Source: Imperialibacter sp964351395
Lineage (GTDB): Bacteria > Bacteroidota > Bacteroidia > Cytophagales > Cyclobacteriaceae
Reading direction: 5' to 3'
NCBI GenBank assembly: GCA_964351395.1
Contig: CAYGOF010000021.1
Location: forward strand, 22,221 to 86,220
Length of the DNA stretch: 64,000 bases
Shown here: in pieces, positions 27,192-35,772 of the stretch
How positions within the stretch are numbered: position 1 is the stretch's first letter
Layout: each line of letters starts with the position of its first letter
The notes under the pieces: generated by a model
Seen by the model: the letters and a program-made list of their open reading frames with translations, nothing else
Database searches by the model: none
What the model was told of the DNA's origin: nothing
Translations under genes and position numbers: made by a program

Positions 27192-27943
27192 AAATTAGGA
27201 CCCTGGTAATAGACGACGAATCTGCCTTCATAGGCAATCTTGAGGCCATGTTGGAAGCTAAGCCCAACGACATCCAATTGGTGGGCGCAGCAAGAAGCGT
27301 AGAGGAGGGCTTACAGAAAATAGATGAACTGGAGCCAGACCTCGTATTTCTTGATATCCAAATGGAGGACGGCACTGGTTTTGATTTATTGCAGCGATGT
27401 GATCGCAGGGATTTTAAGGTGGTTTTTGTAACTGCTTACGACCAGTATGCCATTGAAGCGTTTCGTTTCAGTGCCATCGATTATCTGCTAAAGCCTGTGG
27501 TTTCGGGTGACTTGTGGGCAGCAGTTGATAAAGCGAAACTGGAAATTGAAAAGTCCAAATTTGAGTTTCAGATCAATATTTTGATGGATAATATTCATGA
27601 GCTGTCCAAGGATAAAAAGAAGCTTGTTCTGAGAGAAGCTGAGACTTTGCATGTTATTAAACTGGAGGAAATTCTCTGGTGTACAGCAGAAGGTAGCTAT
27701 ACCACTTTCCACCTGACTAATGGCCAAAAGATCATGGTTTCTACTCATCTCAAAGAGTACGAGGCTATGTTAGAGAAAAACGGATTCTTCCGGGTACATC
27801 GGTCTTATTTGGTTAATGTGAGTAAGATCAAAAAGTTCGATAAACGTGAAGGAGGCATTATCTACCTGGAAGGTAATGTGACTTTACCTGTGTCGGTACG
27901 AAAAAAAGAACGGCTAGTAATGCTGCTGGCCAACCTCATGTAA
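27188..27943 (+). CDS. LytTR-family response regulator (module 2)
   Basis: 251 aa from ATG 27188, overlapping the kinase stop by 4 bp; a longer frame from 27143 would read into the kinase gene in another frame and is not used. Receiver domain with D9-D10, phospho-acceptor D56 in LVFLDIQ and the switch Lys in YLLKPVV; LytTR domain with ILWCTAEGSYTTF and GFFRVHRSYLVNV. Likely acts on the repeats at 27954-28002 before adhesin gene 2. Confidence 0.92.
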   Translation: MKIRTLVIDDESAFIGNLEAMLEAKPNDIQLVGAARSVEEGLQKIDELEPDLVFLDIQMEDGTGFDLLQRCDRRDFKVVFVTAYDQYAIEAFRFSAIDYLLKPVVSGDLWAAVDKAKLEIEKSKFEFQINILMDNIHELSKDKKKLVLREAETLHVIKLEEILWCTAEGSYTTFHLTNGQKIMVSTHLKEYEAMLEKNGFFRVHRSYLVNVSKIKKFDKREGGIIYLEGNVTLPVSVRKKERLVMLLANLM

Positions 27944-27953
27944 ACCAGTACTC

Positions 27954-28002
27954 TTGACGCTTATTTCTGTAACGGCACGCTTACCAACAAACCGTTGACG
28001 CT
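27954..28002 (+). promoter_or_regulatory. Phased direct repeats before adhesin gene 2, candidate LytTR operator
   Basis: TTGACGCT at 27954 and TTGACGCTGG at 27995 flank a degenerate middle copy (ACGCT at 27977), so the ACGCT core recurs at spacings of 20 and 21. This is the same phasing as in module 1, with a different motif. Regulatory role is inference. Confidence 0.45.
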
Positions 28003-28063
28003 GGTTAGTACGCTCTAATTCCAATCGATCAATGATGGCAATTTGCTAATAAAAAATTGCATC

Positions 28064-31000
28064 ATGATAAGATTGACACGTCGTTTTTTCGTTCATACTA
28101 ATTCCCTTATCAGGCATCAACGAAAAGTGGATTCGTCTGCGAAGCTATTTTTTGTTTTAGCCTTCTCTCTATTTCAGCTTATTTGGACGGGTTCCCAAAC
28201 GTTTCTATATGCACAGGAATGGGCAAGTGATGAAGCATTTGCTGGCCCACCCAATGGTGGATTTGGCTCACAGGTTGCCATAGATGGCAATGTAGCCGTA
28301 GTTGGTGCTAGATTCTACAATAGCTCCGATGGATCCGTCTACGTGTATGAAAACCAGGGTGGAACTTGGGTCGAAGTAGTGGAACTAGCGGGTTCTGGTT
28401 GGGTGGGTGCCGGAGCTGAATATTCTTATTCCCTTGATATTGAAGGGGATGTTATAGCGGTAGGTTCTGTGTTGGGGAAGGACGTATACATATGGGAAAA
28501 GCCTGCATCTGGCTGGGCAAATGCCGGGACTGAAACTCGGAAAATATCTTCAACTGTTGCAGGTTTTGGGAAGTCAATAAGTCTAAACGGCGATGAAATA
28601 TTGATCGGTTCACCGCAAGATTTGCTAGTGGGTGCTGCATTCATTTATTCAAAAGCGAATGGTGCCAGTTGGGCCACAGCAACCCAAACTGCGAAATTGA
28701 CATATCCAGTGAGCAATGGAGATGAATTTGGAACAGCCGTTGCATTGACAGACCAGTTTGCAGCTATTGGAGCCTTTACTGGTGTCGATGCTGGCAATGT
28801 ACTTATTTATGAAAAAGGGACAGGTTATGCTACTACCTCTTCAGCAGATGCCATATTGAAAAGAGCTGATAGAAGTAGCTCTCAATTTTTTGGAAACACC
28901 ATTGTGGCGCAAGGTGATCGGATAGTAGTGGGGTCAGGAGGAGCGAGTGCGACAAAAGCTTATGTCTACAATAAGCCAGCGGTGGGCTGGGGGCCTGCTT
29001 TTACTGCCAATGGTACCTTGGTGGAGGACTATTCCGTTGGTGCAGCTGTGATGCCCGGCGACCTATTTGGAATTTCATTAGCAATGAGCGGTGATATCCT
29101 GGCGGTAGGAGCACCAAAAAGTGATGCCGGTGTTTTGGCAGACGGGGGGGCGGTGTATCTTTTTACGCTTGGCAATAGTTCGGCAGTATCATCTGGAGAA
29201 GTGATATCGGACTCGCCTCAGAGCAACACGTTCTTCGGTCAGTCAGTTGCGCTGTATGGAAGCATGTTGGTTGCTGGAGAACCTTCCAACACGCAAAATG
29301 GTAGGGTCGGCTTCTTTACAGGCTCCTACCTGGAAGAGGAGGATTTAACGGTGTGTTTTGGAGCTAGCTATACCTTTGGCACCCAGACGCTGACCACAAA
29401 TGGCACCTATATGGAATCCTTTGTCGCTAAGAACGGTCTGGACTCTCTTGTGACTTTGAACTTCACTGTTGCGGCTACTCAGTTGTTTGGAAGCGTTTCC
29501 TTTCAGGATCCTAAGTGTTTTGGGTCAAGTGATGGGTCGGCGACTTTCACCGGTTCGGGTGGTACCCCTCCTTATCAGTATAGTTTTGAAGGGGGAGCGT
29601 TTGGTAGTATTAACGAATTTACCGGCTTGGCCGATGGCTCATACACCGCTATTATTAAAGACGCTGCAGGCTGCACCATTTCAAGATCAGTATTCCTTTT
29701 CGAACCTACGACAGCATTAAATGTTTCAGCTACGGGGACCGATTTGGCTTGCTATTTAGGAGGTGATGGAACCATCACTGCCGCGGCATCTGGCGGAAAC
29801 CCCGGTTATCAATACTCCATTGATGGTGTTAATTATCAGTCAGCTACTACTATCACAAATCTCGATGCGGGCACTTATACAGTATACGCCAAAGATGCGG
29901 GCGGTTGTGTCGCTACTGTGTCGGGCATTACTCTAAATGAACCTACTGCAATATCCAGAGTTGTCACAACAACAAATGTTTTGTGTTATGGTGGAACTAA
30001 TGGAGAAATAAACATTACAAGCGTGTCCGGAGGCAATGGGGCCCCCTTTGAGTTTAGCAAGGATGGGGTCAACTACCAAAGTTCCGGACAGTTTACGGGG
30101 TTGAGTGCTGGCGTTACCACTATCTATATCAAGGACGGCACAGGGTGCGTATTCCAGGAGGATTGGACAATCCTCCAACCGAATGAGATAGTTGTCACCC
30201 CAGTTGCCAGCTCGACGACCACTTGTGGAGGCAGCGATGGAGCACTTGAGGCGAACCTTTCTGGAGGTGTCGGCCCATTCCAGTTTAGCCTTGATGGCGT
30301 TAATTTTCAAGCCTCTAATGTGTTTAATGGCCTGTCAGCAGGTAATTATGCGATCTATTTAAAAGACGCTAACGATTGTCAGGTATCAACTGTGGTGAAA
30401 GTAAATGATCCGGATTTATTTACGCTGGCGACAACTGTGATTAACTCAACTTGCGCTGGTTCTAACAATGGATCTGTCAATATTTTGCCTGATCCGGCTG
30501 GTAGCAATTATCAGTTTAGTCTTGAGGGCACTAATTTTCAAATTTCCTCACAATTTGAAAATCTGGCACCTGGTTCGTACACTGCCACAGTCACAGACGA
30601 CAAACAATGCGAGAGCAGTATACAATTTCTGATAGCCGAACCCGCTCAGCTTGAAGTGACTGTTGCCACCGCCGATGTTTCTTGTAAAGATGCAGCCAAT
30701 GGCACCATCACCATTACGGCTTCGGAAGGTACAGCGCCTTACAGTTACAGCCTGGATGGAACAAACTTTCAGGCCGGAGAAGTCTTTTCGAGCCTTGGAT
30801 CCGGAAATTATACTGCTACTGTAAAGGATGCCAATGGCTGTATTGCAACGCAAACAGCAGTAATTGCAGGTCCTGCTGCCCTTTTGGCCTCCGTAGTCAC
30901 TATAAATGCCACTTGCCATGGTACCTCAACCGGCTCAGCTAGCGTTTCAGTTACCGGTGGCACGGCCCCCTATCAGTTTAGCACGGATGGGACCAATTTT

Positions 31001-32032
31001 ACAGCAGCCAACGAGTTTTCTGCTCTGGCAGCCGGCACCTATTCTTTTACCGTGAAGGATGCCAATGGCTGCACAGTAAATGCAGAGACCATCATTACAG
31101 AACCAATGGCTTTGACTGCCACAGTGGCATCCGCCTCGCCATCATGCGCCGGCCTGGCCGATGGAAGCATAGCCATTGAGGCAGCAGGTGGCACTGCGCC
31201 ATACACCTTTAGCATCAATGGAACCGATTTTCAGGATAGCGGCAGTTTTTCAGGCCTGGCAGCAGCTGAGTATACAGTGACCACCAAAGATGCCAATAAC
31301 TGTACTACGTCCACATTAGTCAATATTGCGCCGACCGATGGATTTTCAGTGGAGACATCCGCCGCTGGAGTTACCTGCTTCGGTGCTGCCGACGGCATAG
31401 CGACTTTGCTGGTTACTGGTCCCGAAAATGCCACCTATACCTACAGCATCGATGGAGAAAACTTTCAGGAAGCTGCATCATTTAACAGCCTTGCTCCAGG
31501 CGATTATGCACTTACAGTAAAAAATGTTGCGGGTTGCACCGTGCAGACAGCATTAGCCATTACTTCACCAGCAGCTTTGTTGATCACACTGACCGAAGAA
31601 AACGGTGAGGTAATTGCCACAGTAGAAGGAGGTACAGCTCCTTACACTTACGCTAGCAATGGCGCCGACTTCCAGGAAAGCAATATTTTCACCTTGGCAC
31701 CAGGCAGCTACACCATTACAGCTAAGGACGCCAATGGCTGTACCACAAGTGCCGAAGTGGTAATATCAATTGAAACGGGCATCGCTAGAGAGTTGCTTAA
31801 ACAAGGACTCATCGTATATCCCAATCCAGCCAGCCAAACGATCGCTTTCCATGCTACTACTATAAAAAATGTGCGCTTATTTGACCTGTCGGGTAACGAG
31901 GTGCTGACAGTGAACAATTATCGAACACGGGAAAGTATCGATCTGTCAACCCTTGTGCCTGGCGTGGTCATTGTTGAACTAGAATTATCAACCGGCGAAA
32001 GGATGAAGCAAAGACTGATTATCGAAAGATAA
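28064..32032 (+). CDS. Giant SprB-repeat surface protein with FG-GAP-like head and T9SS sorting tail (module 2)
   Basis: 1322 aa from ATG 28064; a TTG 21 bp earlier is in frame but less likely. A long basic leader and a hydrophobic stretch end near FLYAQ. Residues ~45-420 are seven or so blades of an FG-GAP-like propeller (repeats of the form FG-x-x-VAIDGN-x-AVVGA). Ten SprB-type repeats follow, each with paired cysteines, the last truncated. The type A T9SS sorting domain at the end is almost identical to that of the module 1 adhesin. Predicted T9SS-exported surface protein. The head differs completely from that of adhesin 1. Confidence 0.9.
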   Translation: MIRLTRRFFVHTNSLIRHQRKVDSSAKLFFVLAFSLFQLIWTGSQTFLYAQEWASDEAFAGPPNGGFGSQVAIDGNVAVVGARFYNSSDGSVYVYENQGGTWVEVVELAGSGWVGAGAEYSYSLDIEGDVIAVGSVLGKDVYIWEKPASGWANAGTETRKISSTVAGFGKSISLNGDEILIGSPQDLLVGAAFIYSKANGASWATATQTAKLTYPVSNGDEFGTAVALTDQFAAIGAFTGVDAGNVLIYEKGTGYATTSSADAILKRADRSSSQFFGNTIVAQGDRIVVGSGGASATKAYVYNKPAVGWGPAFTANGTLVEDYSVGAAVMPGDLFGISLAMSGDILAVGAPKSDAGVLADGGAVYLFTLGNSSAVSSGEVISDSPQSNTFFGQSVALYGSMLVAGEPSNTQNGRVGFFTGSYLEEEDLTVCFGASYTFGTQTLTTNGTYMESFVAKNGLDSLVTLNFTVAATQLFGSVSFQDPKCFGSSDGSATFTGSGGTPPYQYSFEGGAFGSINEFTGLADGSYTAIIKDAAGCTISRSVFLFEPTTALNVSATGTDLACYLGGDGTITAAASGGNPGYQYSIDGVNYQSATTITNLDAGTYTVYAKDAGGCVATVSGITLNEPTAISRVVTTTNVLCYGGTNGEINITSVSGGNGAPFEFSKDGVNYQSSGQFTGLSAGVTTIYIKDGTGCVFQEDWTILQPNEIVVTPVASSTTTCGGSDGALEANLSGGVGPFQFSLDGVNFQASNVFNGLSAGNYAIYLKDANDCQVSTVVKVNDPDLFTLATTVINSTCAGSNNGSVNILPDPAGSNYQFSLEGTNFQISSQFENLAPGSYTATVTDDKQCESSIQFLIAEPAQLEVTVATADVSCKDAANGTITITASEGTAPYSYSLDGTNFQAGEVFSSLGSGNYTATVKDANGCIATQTAVIAGPAALLASVVTINATCHGTSTGSASVSVTGGTAPYQFSTDGTNFTAANEFSALAAGTYSFTVKDANGCTVNAETIITEPMALTATVASASPSCAGLADGSIAIEAAGGTAPYTFSINGTDFQDSGSFSGLAAAEYTVTTKDANNCTTSTLVNIAPTDGFSVETSAAGVTCFGAADGIATLLVTGPENATYTYSIDGENFQEAASFNSLAPGDYALTVKNVAGCTVQTALAITSPAALLITLTEENGEVIATVEGGTAPYTYASNGADFQESNIFTLAPGSYTITAKDANGCTTSAEVVISIETGIARELLKQGLIVYPNPASQTIAFHATTIKNVRLFDLSGNEVLTVNNYRTRESIDLSTLVPGVVIVELELSTGERMKQRLIIER
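29484..31785 (+). repeat. SprB-type repeat array, 10 units (adhesin 2)
   Basis: Units of about 230 bp encoding SGGTxPYxYSIDG and KDANGC signatures. As in adhesin 1, the last unit lacks its first Cys and begins EENGEV. Confidence 0.85.
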
Positions 32033-32087
32033 TCCACAACAACCGTGATCATTGCGAAAGACCCTGCCATTGGCGGGGTTTTTTGTT
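31871..32087 (+). repeat. Sorting-domain/terminator block, copy B of a 217-bp near-identical pair
   Basis: Partner of 24844-25060: five substitutions, no gaps, including the stop codon region and terminator. Confidence 0.85.
32061..32086 (+). terminator. Intrinsic terminator of adhesin gene 2
   Basis: ACCCTGC / GCGGGGT stem with a five-base loop and T run, identical to the one after adhesin gene 1 except in the loop. Confidence 0.85.
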
Positions 32088-32160
32088 GCCTATTATATAA
32101 CATGATTGTCGAAAACCTGATAATCTCATTATCTTGATAGTTCAAAACAACGAACATTCC

Positions 32161-33294
32161 ATGTCTACCTACTCACGCCGCAAATTTTTAGATACCATGA
32201 AACTGGGAGCAGGTGCCGCACTCGGTGCTTCCTTGCTCACTCTTCCAACAGGAACTGCCCTCGCTTCTGTTCCCTATTTCCCAAAGCCAAGACAAGGCAA
32301 AAAGTTGGGTATTGCCCTCGTGGGCCTTGGTTACTATGCAGGCAATCTACTGGCTCCAGCACTCGAAAAGACAGGCGAGTGTTACCTGGCTGCGATTGTG
32401 ACAGGCACTCCTTCGAAAGTGCCGGAGTGGAAGGAGAAGTATAATATTCCAGATAAGAACATCTATAATTACGAGACATTCGATAAGATCAAAGACAACC
32501 CAGATATCGATATTGTCTACGTCGTATTGCCGAACAGCATGCACAAGGAATACACCATCAGGGCAGCCAAAGCGGGCAAACATGTGATTTGCGAAAAGCC
32601 CATGGCACTTAACCCCGCTGAGTGCCGTGAAATGATTGCTGCCTGCGACAAGGCTAAAGTAAAATTGGCCATTGGATACAGGCTGCACTCTGAGCCGCAT
32701 ACCCAGGAAATCATGCGCCTGGCTCGTGAAAAAGACTTTGGAGCTGTCAAGTTGGTGGAAGCCGGTGATGGCTTTAAAATTGGTGATCCAACCCAATGGC
32801 GATTGAAAAAAGCGTTGGCAGGTGGCGGCGCTATGTATGACGTGGGTGTATACTGTATAAACGGTGCTCGCTATGCTACTGGAGAGCAGCCCATTGCTGT
32901 CACTGCCCAAGAGTACAAAACTGACCCAGTCAAGTTTAAAGAAGTTGATGAAACAATCAACTGGCAAATGGAATTCCCAAGTGGGGCTGTGGCTACTTGC
33001 ACGACAACCTACGCAACTTCAAGTCAAAGGCTTTATGTTGGCTACGAGAATGGCTGGGCTGAACTTCGTCCTTCGTTCGGTTATGGCCCTATTCAGGGCA
33101 AAACCAATAAGGGAGATATGCCCTATGGTCATACGGTCCATCAAGCACTTCACATGGACGCCTTCGTTCGCTGCGTGAAGGAGAACCGGGAGTCGCCGGT
33201 CAATGGCTATGAAGGTTTAAAGGACTTGCTGGTAGTAGAAGCGATCTATAAGTCGATTGCTTCAGGGAAGAAAGAGAAAGTGATGCCTGTTTAA
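32161..33294 (+). CDS. Gfo/Idh/MocA family oxidoreductase with Tat signal
   Basis: 377 aa from ATG 32161. The N-terminus SRRKFLDTMKLGAGAALGAS is a twin-arginine signal, so the enzyme is folded with cofactor before export. The Rossmann nucleotide-binding start is LVGLGYYAG, the family lysine is in CEKPMAL near residue 145, and GGGAMYDVGVYCIN lies in the C-terminal domain. It resembles glucose-fructose oxidoreductase, a periplasmic NADP-holding enzyme. The sugar substrate is unknown. No sugar genes are adjacent. Confidence 0.87.
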   Translation: MSTYSRRKFLDTMKLGAGAALGASLLTLPTGTALASVPYFPKPRQGKKLGIALVGLGYYAGNLLAPALEKTGECYLAAIVTGTPSKVPEWKEKYNIPDKNIYNYETFDKIKDNPDIDIVYVVLPNSMHKEYTIRAAKAGKHVICEKPMALNPAECREMIAACDKAKVKLAIGYRLHSEPHTQEIMRLAREKDFGAVKLVEAGDGFKIGDPTQWRLKKALAGGGAMYDVGVYCINGARYATGEQPIAVTAQEYKTDPVKFKEVDETINWQMEFPSGAVATCTTTYATSSQRLYVGYENGWAELRPSFGYGPIQGKTNKGDMPYGHTVHQALHMDAFVRCVKENRESPVNGYEGLKDLLVVEAIYKSIASGKKEKVMPV

Positions 33295-33308
33295 TGTATG
33301 ATAATACC

Positions 33309-33338
33309 AGCGAGGCATTAAAGCCTCGCTGCCTTACT
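33309..33338 (+). terminator. Hairpin after the oxidoreductase gene
   Basis: AGCGAGGC (33309-33316) and GCCTCGCT (33323-33330) pair perfectly across a six-base loop. The T tract after it is weak, so termination is likely but not certain. Confidence 0.55.
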
Positions 33339-33467
33339 TTATACCGGTTATTGCAGCTTGTCCGCCCATTGGCGGAAGGTACGAAGCAATCTGCCTGACT
33401 AAATGCAGTGCCTCCAGCAATGAGGAATATTAGTTGTTGACTTTGTTCGAATATTGAAAAATACAGA

Positions 33468-33917
33468 ATGACTAATAAACACCAAGCCATCGAAGACCTC
33501 CTCCCTCACAGAGCTCCCTTCCTGTTTGTTGATGAGGTCATATCGACCAACAAAGAAGAGATCGTTGCGGTTAAAACCTTCGATAGCGAAACCAACCAGT
33601 GGCTCAAGGGCAGCTTTCCGGAACATAACTTCGTCCCAGGCACTATTCTTATCGAATCGATGGCTCAGTGTGGTGGCGCTGCGATTAAGCAAATGGGTAT
33701 CACCGATGGACTTTTTGCGCTCACTAGCATCGAACATGCCGAGTTTTTCCGTGGCGCTGAATACGACCACCAAGTGAAATATGTAATCAAAAACATTCGC
33801 ATCAGCGATAAGCTCATTAAGCAGTCAGGCATCGCTTATGTCGACGAAATGCCTGCTTTGGAAGCTACCTGGCTGTGTGTGAGGATGGGAGATGCAAAAA
33901 TTAAAAATATTAAATAG
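33468..33917 (+). CDS. FabZ-like beta-hydroxyacyl-ACP dehydratase
   Basis: 149 aa, the normal length for FabZ. LLPHRAPFLFVDEV near the start, FPEH53NFVPG and IE63SMAQCGG contain the expected active-site His and Glu; hotdog fold. It dehydrates 3-hydroxyacyl-ACP in fatty acid synthesis or a related lipid or polyketide pathway. Bacteroidota often fuse or duplicate FabZ; this stand-alone copy is not beside lpxC or lpxA, so it may be an accessory enzyme. Its 3' end overlaps that of the convergent gene by 8 bp. Confidence 0.82.
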   Translation: MTNKHQAIEDLLPHRAPFLFVDEVISTNKEEIVAVKTFDSETNQWLKGSFPEHNFVPGTILIESMAQCGGAAIKQMGITDGLFALTSIEHAEFFRGAEYDHQVKYVIKNIRISDKLIKQSGIAYVDEMPALEATWLCVRMGDAKIKNIK

Positions 33918-35418
33918 CTCCTTGAATCTTGACATCCAAAGCTATTGCTCGATTTGTTCCGCTTGTGCCCAATGTAGCGACAACTTTTGCTAATCCGATT
34001 CTAGAGCCTCTCGATTCAGATAACATAAAGGCAAAAACAGTTGATTCTTTTAAATCATTTATGTGAGTGAGATCGAATTTGGTGGCTTCTTCTCGTTTTA
34101 TGAATGCCAATAATTCATCTAAATTAACTATTTGGTCAAATTCTTTTGAAGACAAATCAGTTTTTAAAAACCTAGTTCTATTGATCGTTGGTAATATAGA
34201 AGACAGCCCATTCTTGATTGACATTGCCGCATTAAAAGCAGTTATTGCATCAATATCATCTAGTGCTGCGATGCAGTATGAGTTTGTGGTGCCGTAAAAG
34301 AACAAAAAGTCCACTTCTGAAGATTTTGTATCACGAGTAACTTGAAATGTATATACTTCACTATCGATAGAATTATAGAATGCACCGAAGCTAGCATTAG
34401 ACTGTCCTCCAATTGTTACTCTGGTATTTGAATTAAGAGGTGTTGTTGTATTATTTCCTTTAACTAGTTGGATTTTGATAGAGGAATTAAGTAGGCCTAC
34501 CAGCTTGGCTTTTGATTTGGTGTAGCTTAACCAAAAAGTTAGGTCTTGATAGTTCTTGAAGAGGGTTTCGGTATTTCTGATCTCAGGGCTAATCTTAATG
34601 TTAAATACAAAATTACTCGACCTTTCTCCTTCGAAGAAGTCCACAATCTTTCCCAAAAGAACCCGACCAAAACTAGCAGTTTCGATGTAGCAATTGTTAT
34701 CAACGATAGATAGCTGAATTATTGATGAGTCAATGCTTCGATCGGGGTTGTCCATAATATAAAGAACCCAAGAGCCAGCTAGTTGCGAAACATCAAATCG
34801 CTTCGCTAGCTTGTTATTTATGTCCTCAAGGGAGCTCATTCTTTTAGATTGCTCCGTTATTTTTTTTATGCTTTGCTCTTTTTCTTGAGTAAATTCTTCT
34901 ATCTCAGTTTTTAGGGTGCTGATTTCTTCGTTCTTTTCATTTAAAGTATTGTTCAAATTTAAATTCTCCGTCTTCACTTCTTCAAGGCGACTTTCTCGGA
35001 CGTTTTCTTTATCAATTATATCTTCCAATGCTTTTGTCCGTTTTTCATATTGCTCTTTGAACATGAGATATTTTTCCATACTTACCTTGCCATCCTTCGA
35101 AATACCAAAATGCCATATGCTTGAATGCTTCGAAATCCAAAGGTTGAATCCTCGGATACCGCTTTTAATTGGTGGGAAAAGAAATGTGTAGAGCAGAGCT
35201 ATTATGGCAGGATAGCAAAAAGACCTTGTAAGTAGTAAGTTTGCCGAAATGAAGTCGTATAAGTTAGAATAGCCCAGATCTTGAATGTTATTTTGATCTA
35301 TAAAAAGAGCTAGGGTGATTTTCCAGTTTATAACTGGCCATGATAAAAAAAACGCGGAGAATAATGGGTTATTTATCCTATCTTTTAATGACTTCATTAG
35401 GTCGGAAAGATTCTCCAA
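33910..35418 (-). CDS. Membrane protein with coiled coil and unknown C-terminal domain
   Basis: 502 aa. The N-terminus SLKDRINNPLFSAFFLSWPV followed by INWKI is a pattern I have seen at the start of many uncharacterised two-helix membrane proteins in variable regions; a second hydrophobic helix lies near residues 66-85. Residues ~115-205 are a strong coiled coil (ESRLEEVKTENLNLNNTLNE). The C-terminal ~290 residues are soluble and unlike any domain I know. The DNA is visibly A+T-richer than its neighbours (lines 34921 and 35341 each have 17 G or C in 60). Likely horizontally acquired; function unknown. Confidence 0.7.
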   Translation of the reverse strand: MENLSDLMKSLKDRINNPLFSAFFLSWPVINWKITLALFIDQNNIQDLGYSNLYDFISANLLLTRSFCYPAIIALLYTFLFPPIKSGIRGFNLWISKHSSIWHFGISKDGKVSMEKYLMFKEQYEKRTKALEDIIDKENVRESRLEEVKTENLNLNNTLNEKNEEISTLKTEIEEFTQEKEQSIKKITEQSKRMSSLEDINNKLAKRFDVSQLAGSWVLYIMDNPDRSIDSSIIQLSIVDNNCYIETASFGRVLLGKIVDFFEGERSSNFVFNIKISPEIRNTETLFKNYQDLTFWLSYTKSKAKLVGLLNSSIKIQLVKGNNTTTPLNSNTRVTIGGQSNASFGAFYNSIDSEVYTFQVTRDTKSSEVDFLFFYGTTNSYCIAALDDIDAITAFNAAMSIKNGLSSILPTINRTRFLKTDLSSKEFDQIVNLDELLAFIKREEATKFDLTHINDLKESTVFAFMLSESRGSRIGLAKVVATLGTSGTNRAIALDVKIQGAI

Positions 35419-35535
35419 TATTTTGATTTCGTTTAATTTGAGATGAATATAGAGCCTTTTCTGTAAAGTTCTCTCCCTGGCAAAATCATTGTCCCACCCT
35501 TATAATATCAAAAGACGCACGCCGTAAAAGCTCAA

Positions 35536-35772
35536 CTAGGAAGCAAGTTTGATCGATTTAACATCAATGTCAAGAAATTTTGAAGCGTATAAAATCGCAG
35601 CCTGGACATCCTCTTTTTCAAGAATTGGATAGGATTCAAGGATATTGGATGTGGACTCGCCTGCCGCCAGGTATTCAAGGATTGTTTTGACTGTAATTCG
35701 CATGCCACGGATAACTGGCTGTCCATTACACACTTCAGGGTCTATTGTTATTCTTTGCAATAATTTGTCCAT
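35536..35772 (-). CDS. DUF433 antitoxin-like protein
   Basis: 78 aa. ITIDPEVCNGQPVIRGMRIT and the following TILEYLAAGES, then ILESYPILEKEDVQAAILYA, match the DUF433 family over its full length. DUF433 proteins usually pair with a DUF5615 PIN-like toxin encoded directly downstream. Here no such gene follows: the 117 bp before the next minus-strand gene has only short frames, with a faint FDIIRVGQ resembling part of a DUF5615 protein. It is thus an orphan. The helix-turn-helix-like fold and antitoxin role are from family knowledge. Confidence 0.82.
   Translation of the reverse strand: MDKLLQRITIDPEVCNGQPVIRGMRITVKTILEYLAAGESTSNILESYPILEKEDVQAAILYASKFLDIDVKSIKLAS

Noticed and set aside
18183..32032. 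Composite transposon around the duplicated modules
   Set aside because: No transposase gene or terminal inverted repeats at the module borders; the only near-identical repeats are the 3' adhesin ends.
32347..32967. Minus-strand 206-codon frame opposite the Gfo/Idh/MocA gene
   Set aside because: The plus-strand protein has complete motifs; the antisense protein has none.
33910..35772. Classic toxin-antitoxin pair formed by the DUF433 gene and the long coiled-coil gene
   Set aside because: DUF433 partners are small PIN-like proteins; the 502-aa membrane protein does not resemble one and the genes are 117 bp apart.
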